Shown: in pieces, positions 1 through 11,069 of the stretch
Position numbering within the stretch: position 1 is the stretch's first letter
Layout: every line of letters begins with the position of its first letter
Assembly (NCBI GenBank): GCA_040218145.1
Contig: JAVJQK010000050.1
Coordinates: forward strand, 248,001-312,000
Length of the DNA stretch: 64,000 nucleotides
DNA from: Sandaracinaceae bacterium
Lineage (GTDB): Bacteria > Myxococcota_A > Polyangia > Polyangiales > Sandaracinaceae
Reading direction: 5' to 3'
Notes under the pieces: generated by a model
Databases searched by the model: none
What the model saw: only the letters and a program-made list of their open reading frames with translations
Told to the model about the DNA's origin: nothing
Program-made: the position numbers and the translations under genes

Positions 1-1945
<1,945 letters not shown>

Positions 1946-1962
<17 letters not shown>

Positions 1963-3673
1963 GCACGTCGCGGTCCGAGGTGTCGCTCCCGAGCCCGAGC
2001 CGGCCCTGGGCGCCCTTGCCCCAGCACCAGACCTGCTCCGCGTAGTCGACCGCGCACGTGTGCTGCTCGCCCGCGGCGACGATCCGGACGGCGCTGGGCG
2101 CGCCGATCAGCTGCGGTGAGCTCGTGTCGCCGGAGTGACCCAGCCCGGTGCGTCCCTGGGAGCCCTTGCCCCAGCAGTGCAGGCGGCGATCCGCGGTGAT
2201 CCCGCACGCGTGCTTCGATCCGGTGGCGACGAGCCCCCAGTCGGACCGAGCTCCGACCCGGGTGGGAGACGAGCGGCTGGCGGTGTCGCCGACGCCGAGC
2301 TGACCCTCGGCGTTGTCGCCCCAGCACCAGAGCTCGCCCGTCGTCGTCAGCGCGCATCGGGAGCCCTGGCCCGCGTCCAGGGAGATCCAGCCCACGCTGC
2401 TCCCGACGCGGGTGGGGGTCATCGGACCTGCGCCCCAGCACCAGAGCGACCCGTCGGTCTGGATCCCGCACGTGTCGTCGTGTCCCGGCGCGATCTGCAG
2501 CCACGAGCCGGGCACGAGCGTCGGCGAAGATCGGTCGGACGCGTCTCCGATGCCCAGACGTCCCGCCGCGCCGCTGCCCCAGCAGTACCCGGAGCCCGTG
2601 GCGTCGATGCCGCAGCAGTGGTTCGAGCCGCAGCTGACGTCGCTCCAGTTGCGCCCGGGGTCGACGCGGGTCAGCGAGCTGCGGTCGGTGGTGTCGCCGA
2701 CGCCGAGCTGACCCTCTCGATTGCGTCCCGCGCAGTAGAGCGCGCCGCCCGCGCTCAGCGCGCACGTGACCGAGTCCCCCGCCGTCACCTGCACCCAGTC
2801 CGACGCCGCGCCGAGTCGGACGGGCGTCTCGCGGTCGACGCCGTCGCCGAGCCCGAGCTGCCCGCTCCCGTTCGCGCCCCAGACCCAGAGCGTGCCGTCG
2901 CCGCGCACGTGCGCGCTGTGTTGCTTGCCGAGCGCGAGCGCCCGCGTGCCGGGCGGCGGTCCCGCGTCGAAGCCGGAGTCCGGGATGCCGGAGTCGGGGA
3001 GGCCCGAGTCGATGGTGCCCGCGTCGAAGCCCGAGTCCGGGATGCCGGAGTCGGTCGGACCTGCGTCGAAGCCCGAGTCGGGGATTCCGGAGTCCACGAG
3101 ACCCGAGTCCAGGAGGCCCGAGTCCACGGGCCCGGAGTCGGGTCCGGCGTCCGGGAGGCCCACGTCGGGAGCGCCCCCGTCCGGCGCGCTGGCGTCGAAC
3201 GGTGGCTCGATCGCCGCATCGCTCGAGCCGGAGTCGCTCGAGCCGGAGTCGGGCTCGCTCGCGTCCATCGGGTCGCCCGCGTCGAAGAGGCCGGCGTCGA
3301 GATCCCCGCCGTCATGCAGCGCGCCGTCCGGGACGGTCTCGGTCACCTCGAGCGCGTCGGAGCTGAAGAGCTGAAGCGGCCCCCGGAGCTCGGCGTCGTA
3401 GAAGCCGCGCGCCAGCGGAGCGTCCAGCCGCACGAAGAGGCCCGTCGCGTCCGCGCGGACGATGTGCGCCGCCTGGCCTCCGATCCACACCTCGAGGCCA
3501 TCGCGGAGCTGGAGATCGCGCTCCACATCCAGGTACTCCGAGGGATGCAGACCCTCGACGTGGTAGACGGTCTCGGTCACGTCGGCGACGTCGACCACGC
3601 CAGGCGAGAGCGTGAACGCCGGCTCTCCGCAGCCCACGGCGAGGAGCGCGACGGTGAGGAGGATCGTTCTCAA
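1946..3673 (-). CDS. RCC1-repeat (beta-propeller) lipoprotein
   Basis: Predicted 575-aa lipoprotein. The start is TTG at 3673, whose last bases form a TTGA overlap with the stop of the upstream sensor kinase, implying translational coupling; a longer ATG-initiated reading of this frame runs antisense-style through the kinase and is rejected. A signal peptide ends at LLAVGC. An N-terminal domain of about 120 residues is followed by a long linker of DSG, DAG and PDSG repeats. The C-terminal half contains about seven RCC1-type blades with recurrent WGxGxxGQLGxGD and CALxxxGxLWCWG motifs. In bacteria such propellers are usually extracellular or surface proteins of unknown ligand. It is the last gene of a four-gene overlapping series with a barrel protein, a FecR-like lipoprotein and a hybrid kinase, so a sensory or surface role is inferred. 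Confidence 0.85.
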
Positions 3674-6024
3674 GCGGCACCTCGGGTCCGGGGGGCTTCC
3701 CCGAGCAGCTGGTCGAGCACCTCGGCGTCGAGCGGCTTGCGCACCACCCGCAGCTCGGGGGGCGGCGTCCCGCTCGAGCCGGTCACGATGACGACGCGGT
3801 CCGCGAGCGCCGGATCCCGCTCCCGCAGCGCCTCGGCGAGCTCCCGGCCGCTCATGCCCGGCATGTTCATGTCGCAGAGCACCAGCTCGAAGCGCTCGCG
3901 CTCGAGCAGCCGCAGCGCCTCGTGGGGATCGGTCGTGCCGGTCACGTCGGCGCGGCGCTTCAACCAGCGCTTCATCGCGCGCACCACCGCGGGCTCGTCG
4001 TCCACCACCAGCACGCGCGGGCGCCCGGTCCGAGGGCGGGGCGCGCCCTGGACCGACGCGAGCGCGGGCGGCGTCGACTCGCGCTCCTTGGGCTCGAGCG
4101 CGGCGGGGAGGCGCACCCGGAACGTGGTGCCTTCGGGACCCGTCTTGGGGATCGACAGCTCGCCGCCGTGCGCCTCGACGAACGAGCGCGACAGGTAGAG
4201 GCCGAGCCCCGTGCCGCCCTGCCCCTTGGTCGTGTAGAACGCCTCGAAGAGCTTGTCCTTCACGTCCTGGGGGATGCCCGGCCCGTCGTCCGAGACCTCG
4301 AGCACCACCCGCTCGCCGAGCTTCGCGACGTGCACCTCGACGTGCCCGTCGTCGCCGACCGCGTCGAGCGCGTTGTTGACCAGGTTGAGCACGACCTGCT
4401 CGATGCGACCGCGATCGCACTCGACGCGGACGTCGCCTCCGCTCACCACGTCGATGGTCCCGTTGGGCCGCCGCGCCCGCGCCATGCGGACCATGTCCCG
4501 GCAGAGCCGCGTCAAGTCGACGACCTCACTCGAGACCGCGCTCCCGCCCACGCTGATCGCGGACAGATCCCGGACGATGCGCACGAGCCGCTCCACGCCG
4601 AGCCGCGCGTCGGTGATGCTGGAGCGCGCCTCGCCGTCCAGCTCCTCCTCGAGCGCGAGGAGGTTCGCCTGGATGAAGGCGAGCGGCGTGTTCATCTCGT
4701 GCGCGACGCCGGCCGAGAGGCGCCCGAGCAGCCCGAGCTTCTCGCCCACCATCGCCTGGCGCGCGAGCGCCGCGTTGCGGAGGCGCACGACCGCGGTGCG
4801 CGCGAGCAGCTCCGCGAAGCGGACGCTCTGCGCGTCGACGGGGCCCTCCGTCAGGATGACACCGTGGTCGCGCTCGCCGTCGTGAAGCGGGATGGCGACC
4901 GCGCCGGCCACCAGCGTCACGGCCACGCAGCCCGGGGACGTCGCCGCTTCGCTGGTGGTCTGCTTCGCGAGCCAGGCCGGGCTCGCCCCGTGCGACGCGA
5001 GCAGCTCGTCGTGGGCGGGGCTGGCGACGACGATCCAGGGGACCAGGGAGCCGTCGAGCGCGAGCCGGAGCTCGCCGAGCACCCGCTGCGGTCCGTCGTC
5101 CACCTCCGCCTTGCGGCTGAATTGCACGGCGTTGCGCAGCGCTCTCGCGTCCTCGTGGAGTCGCTCGCTCATCGCCGCGATCGCGTTGCCGAGGTCCCCG
5201 ATCTCGTCGTCGGAGAGGGCGGGCAGCGGCACCGGACCGTCGCGCGCCTCGCGGACGGCCCGCGCGAGGTGCCGGACCGGTCGGGTCACGGCGCGCGAGA
5301 ACACCCAGGCGAGGAACAGGAGCGGGACCACGGCCAGGGAGCTCCAGAGCGCCATGCGCCGGGTGATGGCGAAGGCGGCCTCGCGCGCGGGCGCGAGCGG
5401 CGCGTCGACGCGGACCGCGCGGCCCTCCATGAACGGCGCGACGGCGTGGACGCGGCTCTCCGCCGCCTGGAGATGCGCGACGACGCCGCCCCCCGTCTCG
5501 TCGAGGTGGTCGACCAGCCCCACGGTCCACCCCGCGGGCCCCGCCAGCGCCGGGCCGAGCTCCACCAACGCGTACGCGCGCACGTCGCCGACCTGCTCCG
5601 CGACCACGACGGCCTCCCCGTCGAAGATGAGATCGGCGTGCTCTGGACCGGCGAGCCCACGGAGGCGCGAGGCCGCCTCCTCGCTCGCCGCCGCCTCGAG
5701 GACCTCGACCCCATCTCGAAACGCGAGGATGGCGTCGGCGGTGTTCTCGGCCGTGGCGGGCACCTCGAGCAGCCTCCCGGCCTGGACCGCGAAGGCCACC
5801 GCGCGCAGCTGCGCCCTCGCGAGGTCGACCCGCTGCTGGACCTCGTCGCGACGCCGCACCGCGCCCTCCACCGCCGCGTCCACGAGGGTGGCCTCCTCGT
5901 GCTGGCGGACCAGGAGCACGATGGTCAGCGTGGCGACCGCGATCGCGACCAAGCCGGCCGCGGTGACGACCAGGGCCACGCGCGCGAAGAGGCTGCGCCG
6001 CCAGATCGCCAGCCGGCCGATCAT
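3670..6024 (-). CDS. Membrane hybrid sensor histidine kinase with C-terminal receiver
   Basis: 784-aa inner-membrane hybrid kinase. Order: transmembrane helix at about 14-38, an extracytoplasmic region of about 185 residues, a second helix at about 222-245, a HAMP-like segment (TRPVRHLARAV...EIGDLGNAI), a GAF-like region, a HisKA H-box (VAHEMNTPL, His near 443), and an ATPase domain with N-box NLVNNALDAV, G1 DDGPGIP and G2 GTGLGLYLS. A C-terminal receiver follows (VVDDEP, acceptor Asp in LCDMNMPGMSG near 718). The start ATG overlaps the stop of the FecR-like gene (ATGA), and its stop overlaps the RCC1 gene start (TTGA). No separate response regulator is adjacent, so the output partner is unknown. 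The periplasmic region may read the neighbouring lipoproteins; that is inference. Confidence 0.92.
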   Translation of the reverse strand: MIGRLAIWRRSLFARVALVVTAAGLVAIAVATLTIVLLVRQHEEATLVDAAVEGAVRRRDEVQQRVDLARAQLRAVAFAVQAGRLLEVPATAENTADAILAFRDGVEVLEAAASEEAASRLRGLAGPEHADLIFDGEAVVVAEQVGDVRAYALVELGPALAGPAGWTVGLVDHLDETGGGVVAHLQAAESRVHAVAPFMEGRAVRVDAPLAPAREAAFAITRRMALWSSLAVVPLLFLAWVFSRAVTRPVRHLARAVREARDGPVPLPALSDDEIGDLGNAIAAMSERLHEDARALRNAVQFSRKAEVDDGPQRVLGELRLALDGSLVPWIVVASPAHDELLASHGASPAWLAKQTTSEAATSPGCVAVTLVAGAVAIPLHDGERDHGVILTEGPVDAQSVRFAELLARTAVVRLRNAALARQAMVGEKLGLLGRLSAGVAHEMNTPLAFIQANLLALEEELDGEARSSITDARLGVERLVRIVRDLSAISVGGSAVSSEVVDLTRLCRDMVRMARARRPNGTIDVVSGGDVRVECDRGRIEQVVLNLVNNALDAVGDDGHVEVHVAKLGERVVLEVSDDGPGIPQDVKDKLFEAFYTTKGQGGTGLGLYLSRSFVEAHGGELSIPKTGPEGTTFRVRLPAALEPKERESTPPALASVQGAPRPRTGRPRVLVVDDEPAVVRAMKRWLKRRADVTGTTDPHEALRLLERERFELVLCDMNMPGMSGRELAEALRERDPALADRVVIVTGSSGTPPPELRVVRKPLDAEVLDQLLGEAPRTRGAA

Positions 6025-7187
6025 CGGTCTCTCAGCACCGGTCGGGTCATGACGCGCGAGTTGCCGAGGTCGTCGGTCACCCGCACGACCACGTTCGTCA
6101 GGCCGAGGGGGACGGCCTGCGTCGCCTCGAAGCGCCCGTCACCGCCCACTTCCGCCGGCTGCCCGTTGATGTCCACGAGCGCGCCGACGTCGGTGGCGCC
6201 CGAGATGGTCACGCGCGGTCCGTGCACCACCGCGCTCGGCGTGGGCCGCGAGAGCGAGAGCGCGGGCGGGATCCGGTCGACGTCCAGCGTGAGCGTGCGC
6301 GCGTCCGAGGCGCGCCCCGCGGCGTCTCCGCGCACGCCGCGCACCCACCAGCGCAGGGGCCCGCTCGGGGCCGTGAGGGTCAGCGACGGCTCGACCACGG
6401 AGTGGGTCTCGGTGTCACCTTCCCCGCGCGCGACGAACACGCGGTAGCTCTCCGCGTCGTCCACGGGCTCCCAGCGCAACGTCGTCGATTGCCGGGTGCG
6501 GACCGTCGCGCCGTCCTCCGGGACGGTCAGCGTGGGGGCCGGGATCGAGGCGCCCTCGTCGAGGATCTCACCGTCGGGCGCGACGCTCACGAAGCTGTTC
6601 TCCTCGATCTCGACCGGCGCGCCCTCGCTCCGTTGGAGCCGCGCGCGGCCGTGCAGCAGCGCGATCTCGGTGTGGCCGCGGTCGACCTCGACCTGGGCCT
6701 CCACGTACGCGTCTGCGCCCGCGCCCTGCTCCGTCTCGATGACGAGGTCACCCGGGGGCAGCGCCACCTCGAGCCGCGCGTTCTCCGCGCTCGGATCGAG
6801 GCGGGCGACCATCCGTCCCGAGAGGTGCCGGAGGCGGGTGACCCGCGGCGGCTGCTCCGGGACCCGGAGGGTGGTCATCGGCGCGAGGCGGACGGTGCTC
6901 CCGTCTCGGTGGAAGCGGATCCCAGCGCGCCCGTCCTCCATCGTCTGGATCGCGTCGGCCGCGCGGAGCGAGCGACCCCGGGCGGTCGGCGTCCACGTCG
7001 CCACGCCCGCGGCGGAGAAGCGCACGTCTCCCTGCGCCTCGTCCAGGAGCGCGACGGCCGGCTCGGCCTCTCGCTCCGGCGGCGCGTCGGGCACGTCGGG
7101 CGCGGCCACGCTCGCCTCGCCGCACGCGACGAGGAGCGCCGCCGCGAACAGCGCGCCAGCGAGGCGCTCACGGCAGCGCGAACGCAC
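6021..7187 (-). CDS. FecR-like domain lipoprotein
   Basis: 388-aa predicted lipoprotein with lipobox LLVAC after an N-terminal hydrophobic stretch. Residues about 45-200 resemble the FecR sensor fold: WTPTARGRSLRAADAIQT, then a segment on thresholds and surface values (RLAPMTTLRV), typical of FecR-domain proteins that report envelope events to a regulator. The C-terminal half looks like one or two Ig/fibronectin-like domains (LRWEPVDDAESYRVFVA; SRPTPSAVVHGPRVTISG). It overlaps the upstream barrel gene by 20 bp and the downstream sensor kinase by ATGA, so the products are probably made together. Unlike classic FecR there is no cytoplasmic anti-sigma segment; partnership with the histidine kinase is inferred. 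Confidence 0.72.
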   Translation of the reverse strand: MRSRCRERLAGALFAAALLVACGEASVAAPDVPDAPPEREAEPAVALLDEAQGDVRFSAAGVATWTPTARGRSLRAADAIQTMEDGRAGIRFHRDGSTVRLAPMTTLRVPEQPPRVTRLRHLSGRMVARLDPSAENARLEVALPPGDLVIETEQGAGADAYVEAQVEVDRGHTEIALLHGRARLQRSEGAPVEIEENSFVSVAPDGEILDEGASIPAPTLTVPEDGATVRTRQSTTLRWEPVDDAESYRVFVARGEGDTETHSVVEPSLTLTAPSGPLRWWVRGVRGDAAGRASDARTLTLDVDRIPPALSLSRPTPSAVVHGPRVTISGATDVGALVDINGQPAEVGGDGRFEATQAVPLGLTNVVVRVTDDLGNSRVMTRPVLRDR

Positions 7188-8859
7188 CGCTCACCTCCAG
7201 GCTCCCCGCGACGGGCGCGGCGCCCCACGCGCGCCGGTCCAGATCACTCCCCACCGTCACGCCGCCCTCGACGCCGATCTCGAAGCCGTCGAGGCGCCAG
7301 CGAGGGCCCCCGAAGAGGCGGGCCGCGAGGTGCGGCGAGTCGCCGCTGACGTCGACGCGGTCGAGCGCGATCGCGCCGCGCGCGAGGCCGGCCGCGAGCT
7401 CGAGGCGCACCGCGGCCGCGAAGTCGTCGCCGAAGATCAGCTCGACCGCGCCTGCCCCGAGCACTCGATGTCGCAAACCAGAGAGAGCGCTCTCGACCGC
7501 CCCCTGGCCCATCGCGGAGACCGAGCGCAGGCCGTAGTCGAAGCCCACCCCGAGCCGCAGCCACGGGACGACCTCGAAGAGCACGCGCGCGCCGACGTCG
7601 CCGCCCGCGCGCTCCCACGTGTCGTAGCCGCCGCGCGCGTAGACGGCGACGACGCCGAGCGAGCGGTGCGGCGCGGGGACCACGACCTCCGGCGGCGCCT
7701 CGCGGACGGGGCGGGCAGGCTGAGCGATGGCGCGCGGCGCCTCGACCCCGACCTCGCGCACCGCGAGCGGGACCGCGCGGCCGTCGACGAACGCGACGAG
7801 GGTCAGCACGCGCCGCGACGGCCCGAGGCGACCGGGGCAGGTCGCGGGGAGCGCGCGGGGCTCGCCGTCGTCGCAGCGGACGTGCAGGGCGGTCTGTTCG
7901 AGCGCCACGCCGTCCACCGAGCGCGCCTCCGCGCGAACGGTGAAGTCGGCGCCGCTCGCGACCGTCCCCGGCGCCTCGAGCGCGCCCGCGGCGGGCCACT
8001 GCGCGACCGTCGGGAGCGCCGACTCGTGGAGCACCCGGTCTCCGAGCCCGACGCGGAGATCGATCGTCTCGGCGTCGCCGGGCGCGGAGAACGCCACGGC
8101 CGCCACGCCCCGCTCGACCCAGCGCAGGCTGCGCAGCCGCCCGCGCTCGCTCTGGATCGCGAGCGGGAGCGAGTTGGTCAGGCGGCCCCGGGCGTCCACC
8201 GCGACGACGAACGCGGCCTCTCTCGGCGCGCCGCCGGCCTCGATGCCGAGATCGCTGGAGAGCACCATCACCTGTGGCTCGCCCGTGCGCCGACCCGGGC
8301 CGAGCGCCGTGGCGCCCGCCATCGCGCCGCTCCGCGCCACCACCCCGACGGTCTCTCCGACCGGCACCCGCGCGCGGAGGCGGCCGTTCGGCGCCCGCTC
8401 GAACCGGACCCGCGCGTCCCCCACCTGCGCGGTCGCGGTGACCTCTTCGCCCTCCGGCGCGCCGCGCACCTCCAGCCACACGAAGCGACCGCGCCGCTCG
8501 GCGTGCACCTCGAGCTGCTCGCGGGCGCCCAGCGGCAGGGCCACGCTGGTCTCGCGCTCGCCGACGCGCGCTCGGAGCGTCACGCGCTCGCGGGGCGGCG
8601 AGGCCTCCACGTCGAGCCACCGCGCGCAGGGGCCCACGACCTCGCCCGGGGTGACCGTGACCCCGTCCTCCTCCGCGTCGAAGGCGATCGCGCCGTCGGC
8701 GGGCACGCAGCCGCCGCCCTCGGTCTCGAGCACGGCCAGCACCCGGCGACCGCGGACGGAGCCCTGAGGTCCGTACACGTGCAGGCGATCCGCGGACGCC
8801 ATCGCCGGCGCGAGGAGCGCGGCGAGGGCGAGGACGGACGACGCGGTGCGGGCGTACAC
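7168..8859 (-). CDS. Secreted protein with predicted C-terminal outer-membrane barrel
   Basis: 563 aa from a GTG start, with a clear signal peptide ending near AMASA. The first roughly 370 residues are Ala/Arg/Val-rich beta-type sequence with no family I recognise. After a proline-rich linker (about residues 375-395) the rest alternates hydrophobic and polar residues with Gly/aromatic strand ends (VAVYARGGYDTWERAG, LRLGVGFDYGL), as in small outer-membrane beta-barrels. It is the first gene of the overlapping group that continues with the FecR-like lipoprotein, hybrid kinase and RCC1 lipoprotein, and lies 32 bp downstream of the GNAT gene. A role as the outer-membrane member of a sensory complex is inference. 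Confidence 0.6.
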   Translation of the reverse strand: MYARTASSVLALAALLAPAMASADRLHVYGPQGSVRGRRVLAVLETEGGGCVPADGAIAFDAEEDGVTVTPGEVVGPCARWLDVEASPPRERVTLRARVGERETSVALPLGAREQLEVHAERRGRFVWLEVRGAPEGEEVTATAQVGDARVRFERAPNGRLRARVPVGETVGVVARSGAMAGATALGPGRRTGEPQVMVLSSDLGIEAGGAPREAAFVVAVDARGRLTNSLPLAIQSERGRLRSLRWVERGVAAVAFSAPGDAETIDLRVGLGDRVLHESALPTVAQWPAAGALEAPGTVASGADFTVRAEARSVDGVALEQTALHVRCDDGEPRALPATCPGRLGPSRRVLTLVAFVDGRAVPLAVREVGVEAPRAIAQPARPVREAPPEVVVPAPHRSLGVVAVYARGGYDTWERAGGDVGARVLFEVVPWLRLGVGFDYGLRSVSAMGQGAVESALSGLRHRVLGAGAVELIFGDDFAAAVRLELAAGLARGAIALDRVDVSGDSPHLAARLFGGPRWRLDGFEIGVEGGVTVGSDLDRRAWGAAPVAGSLEVSGAFALP

Positions 8860-8891
8860 GCCCCCCCAGAACGGTCGATGCCGACAGAGCT

Positions 8892-9380
8892 TTAGTCGGC
8901 GTCCGCCAGCGCCTCGAGGGCGTCACCGTCCAGACGCCACACGGTCCACTCGTCCATGGGCGCGGCGCCGACCCCTCGATAGAAGCCCAGGGCCAGCTCG
9001 TTCCAGTCGAGCACGGACCACTCCAGCCGCCCGCATCCCCGCTCCACCGTCAGCGCGGCCAGGCGCGCGAGCAGGGCGCGGCCCACGCCGAGCCGGCGCG
9101 CGCCGGGGGTGACCCAGAGATCCTCGAGGTGGATCCCCTGTCGCGCGCGCCAGGTGGAGTAGGTGTGGAAGAAGAGCGCCATGCCGAGCGGCTCCTGACC
9201 CGTCTCCGAGCCGCGCTCCGCGAGCAGGCACTCGAAGGGCGGGTGCGGGGCGCGCATCTGCGCGGCCAGGGCCTCCACCGTGGCCTCCACCGCGTCGGGC
9301 TCGCGCTCGTACTCGGCGAGCTCGCGGATGAAGCGCAGGATGACTTCGGCGTCTTCGGGGCCGGCGAATCGGATCTGCAT
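8892..9380 (-). CDS. GNAT N-acetyltransferase, spermidine/diamine acetyltransferase-like
   Basis: 162-aa cytosolic acetyl-CoA-dependent acetyltransferase. The pattern IHLEDLWVTPGARRLGVGRALL contains the acetyl-CoA pyrophosphate loop (R/Q-x-x-G-x-G/A equivalent RRLGVG) and is followed by WSVLDWNELALGFYRGVGA, both characteristic of the SSAT/diamine acetyltransferase branch. The start ATG is at 9380. It lies 15 bp downstream of the roadblock-like gene and 32 bp upstream of the barrel-protein gene, on the same strand. The substrate (polyamine or another small amine) is not determined by the sequence. Confidence 0.85.
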   Translation of the reverse strand: MQIRFAGPEDAEVILRFIRELAEYEREPDAVEATVEALAAQMRAPHPPFECLLAERGSETGQEPLGMALFFHTYSTWRARQGIHLEDLWVTPGARRLGVGRALLARLAALTVERGCGRLEWSVLDWNELALGFYRGVGAAPMDEWTVWRLDGDALEALADAD

Positions 9381-9395
9381 CGCCTCTGGCGTAGC

Positions 9396-9767
9396 TCAGT
9401 TACACGCGAGGATCCGGCGCACGCCCCCGAGCGAGTGCGCGAGCAGCGCGTCGCGCGCCACGCCGCCGCCGACCGAGGCCAGGTAGAGCGGCTGGCCGTG
9501 CACGTGCACGATGCGCACGGCGACCTCGGCTCCGCGCAGGAGCGGCGGCATCGGCATGCCGAGGATGCTCTTGGCCATCAGCGGGGCGATGGCGGCAAGC
9601 TCGCGGCAGGTGGAGGGATCCCCCGCGGCGGACAGCGCGAGGCCGTCGTCGTCGGCCAGCACCAGCGCCTCGAGGCGGGCCCGATCACGCACGTGGGCGA
9701 GCTGGAATCCGAGGGCGAGGTCGCGGTTTTCGCTGCGCTGGGCGCGGCGCTCTTCGAAGGGGATCAT
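9396..9767 (-). CDS. Small roadblock/LC7-like protein
   Basis: 123-aa cytosolic protein. The ATG at 9767 is preferred over the longer frame from 9830 because AGGAG sits six bases upstream and the upstream residues look like translated promoter. The segment LEALVLADDDGLALSAAG, followed by an alpha-helical ELAAIAPL and MPPLLRGAEVAVRIVHVHGQPLYLASVGG, matches the alternating sheet/helix layout of roadblock/LC7 (MglB-like) proteins, which often act on small GTPases or as homodimeric scaffolds. It is divergently transcribed from an ArsA-like ATPase, with 75 bp between. The roadblock call is by pattern only; a hypothetical protein is the safe alternative. Confidence 0.5.
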   Translation of the reverse strand: MIPFEERRAQRSENRDLALGFQLAHVRDRARLEALVLADDDGLALSAAGDPSTCRELAAIAPLMAKSILGMPMPPLLRGAEVAVRIVHVHGQPLYLASVGGGVARDALLAHSLGGVRRILACN

Positions 9768-9842
9768 GCGGCTCCTGGGGTGTGTCCAGATGTAGGAGAA
9801 CACGGTACACATGTCGGCGGAGCGCACCAAGAAAAGGACGGC

Positions 9843-11021
9843 GTGCTAAAGCAGCCTCCGATGAGCTTGCGCGACGTCCTCGACGACCACCGTGTCGTGG
9901 TCTGTGTCGGCTGCGGCGGCGTCGGGAAGACGACGACGGCGGCGGCGCTCTCGGTGCACGCGGCCCGTCAGGGCAAGCGGGTGCTCTGCTTGACCATCGA
10001 TCCGGCGCGACGGCTCGCGAATTCGCTCGGCCTGGCCGAGATGACCACCGAGGAGCAGGCGGTCCCGGCCGCGCTCTTCGAGGAGCGTGGGCTCTCCATC
10101 GAGGGCGAGCTGAGCGCGATGATGCTCGACACCAAGCGCACCTTCGACGACCTCGTGCGGCGCTACGCGTCGAGCCCGGAGGTCTCGCAGCGCATCCTGC
10201 AGAACAAGGTCTACCAGTACCTGAGCACGAGCCTGGCCGGCACCCAGGAGTACATGGCGATGGAGAAGCTCCACGCCGTCCGCGAGGACGCGCGCTGGGA
10301 TCTCATCGTGCTCGACACCCCGCCGACCAGCAACGCGCTCGACTTCCTCGACGCGCCCGAGCGGCTCGCGGGGCTCGTCGACTCCCCCGCCATGCGCTGG
10401 TTCATCCAGGCCTTCGAGGGCGCGGGCAAGTTCTCCTTCAACCTCGTCGGCAAGGGCGCCGCGTTCTTGCTGCGCGGCCTCTCGAAGTTCACCGGCACCG
10501 GCTTCCTCGAGGTCGTCGCCGAGTTCGTGACCGACTTCAACGACCTCTTCGGAGGCTTCCGCGATCGCGCCCGTCAGGTCGCCGAGGCGCTGCGCAGCCC
10601 CGAGGTCGCGTTCGTGATCGTGACCAGCCCCAACCCGCTCGCGATGGAGGAGGCCGTCTTCTTCTCGCGCCGCCTCGAGGAGGCGGGCATGCGCCGCGAC
10701 GCGTTCGTCATCAACGGCGTCCGGCCGCTCTTCGCCGAGCCGAGCGTGAGCGAGGCGGAGCTCGCGGAGGAGATCGGGCCTCACCTGCCCGGGCTCGACG
10801 CGGAGCGAGCGGTGAGCCGCATGCGGCGCGCCCTCGACGACGCGCGCACCCGCGCCATCGCCGACCGCCTGCAGGCCGACCACCTCCGCCAGCGAGCGGG
10901 GAAGGACCGCCTCTACGTCGAGGTCCCCGCCTTCGAGCAGGACGTGCACGACCTCGCGGCCCTCGCCGAAGTCGCCGCCTACCTCACGGGCGAAAAAGAG
11001 CTCCCGACCGTCATCAGCTGA
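9843..11021 (+). CDS. ArsA/Get3-family (TRC40-like) ATPase
   Basis: 392 aa if started at GTG 9843, which has AAAAGGA just upstream; ATG at 9861 (386 aa) is the alternative and begins with the residues usual in homologues. It has a deviant P-loop GCGGVGKTTTAAAL near the N terminus, the switch region DTPPTSNALDFLDAPERL, and a Met/Phe-rich hydrophobic middle section as in Get3-like proteins. There is one ATPase domain rather than the tandem pair of ArsA. No arsenic genes are nearby, so arsenite export is unlikely. A role in handling membrane proteins or an unknown client is inferred. It is divergent from the roadblock-like gene. Confidence 0.85.
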   Translation: MLKQPPMSLRDVLDDHRVVVCVGCGGVGKTTTAAALSVHAARQGKRVLCLTIDPARRLANSLGLAEMTTEEQAVPAALFEERGLSIEGELSAMMLDTKRTFDDLVRRYASSPEVSQRILQNKVYQYLSTSLAGTQEYMAMEKLHAVREDARWDLIVLDTPPTSNALDFLDAPERLAGLVDSPAMRWFIQAFEGAGKFSFNLVGKGAAFLLRGLSKFTGTGFLEVVAEFVTDFNDLFGGFRDRARQVAEALRSPEVAFVIVTSPNPLAMEEAVFFSRRLEEAGMRRDAFVINGVRPLFAEPSVSEAELAEEIGPHLPGLDAERAVSRMRRALDDARTRAIADRLQADHLRQRAGKDRLYVEVPAFEQDVHDLAALAEVAAYLTGEKELPTVIS

Positions 11022-11069
11022 GCCTCACCGACCGCTGTGGGTCCGCGCGGCGGGGGCTATCTCGGCCGC

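Noticed and set aside
2960-3260. Repeated DSG-coding sequence as a CRISPR or phase-variable array
   Set aside because: It is an imperfect, in-frame Asp/Ser/Gly linker inside the RCC1 lipoprotein gene, with no spacers.
9843-11021. Arsenite pump ATPase
   Set aside because: Single ATPase domain and no ars genes nearby; a Get3-like role fits better.
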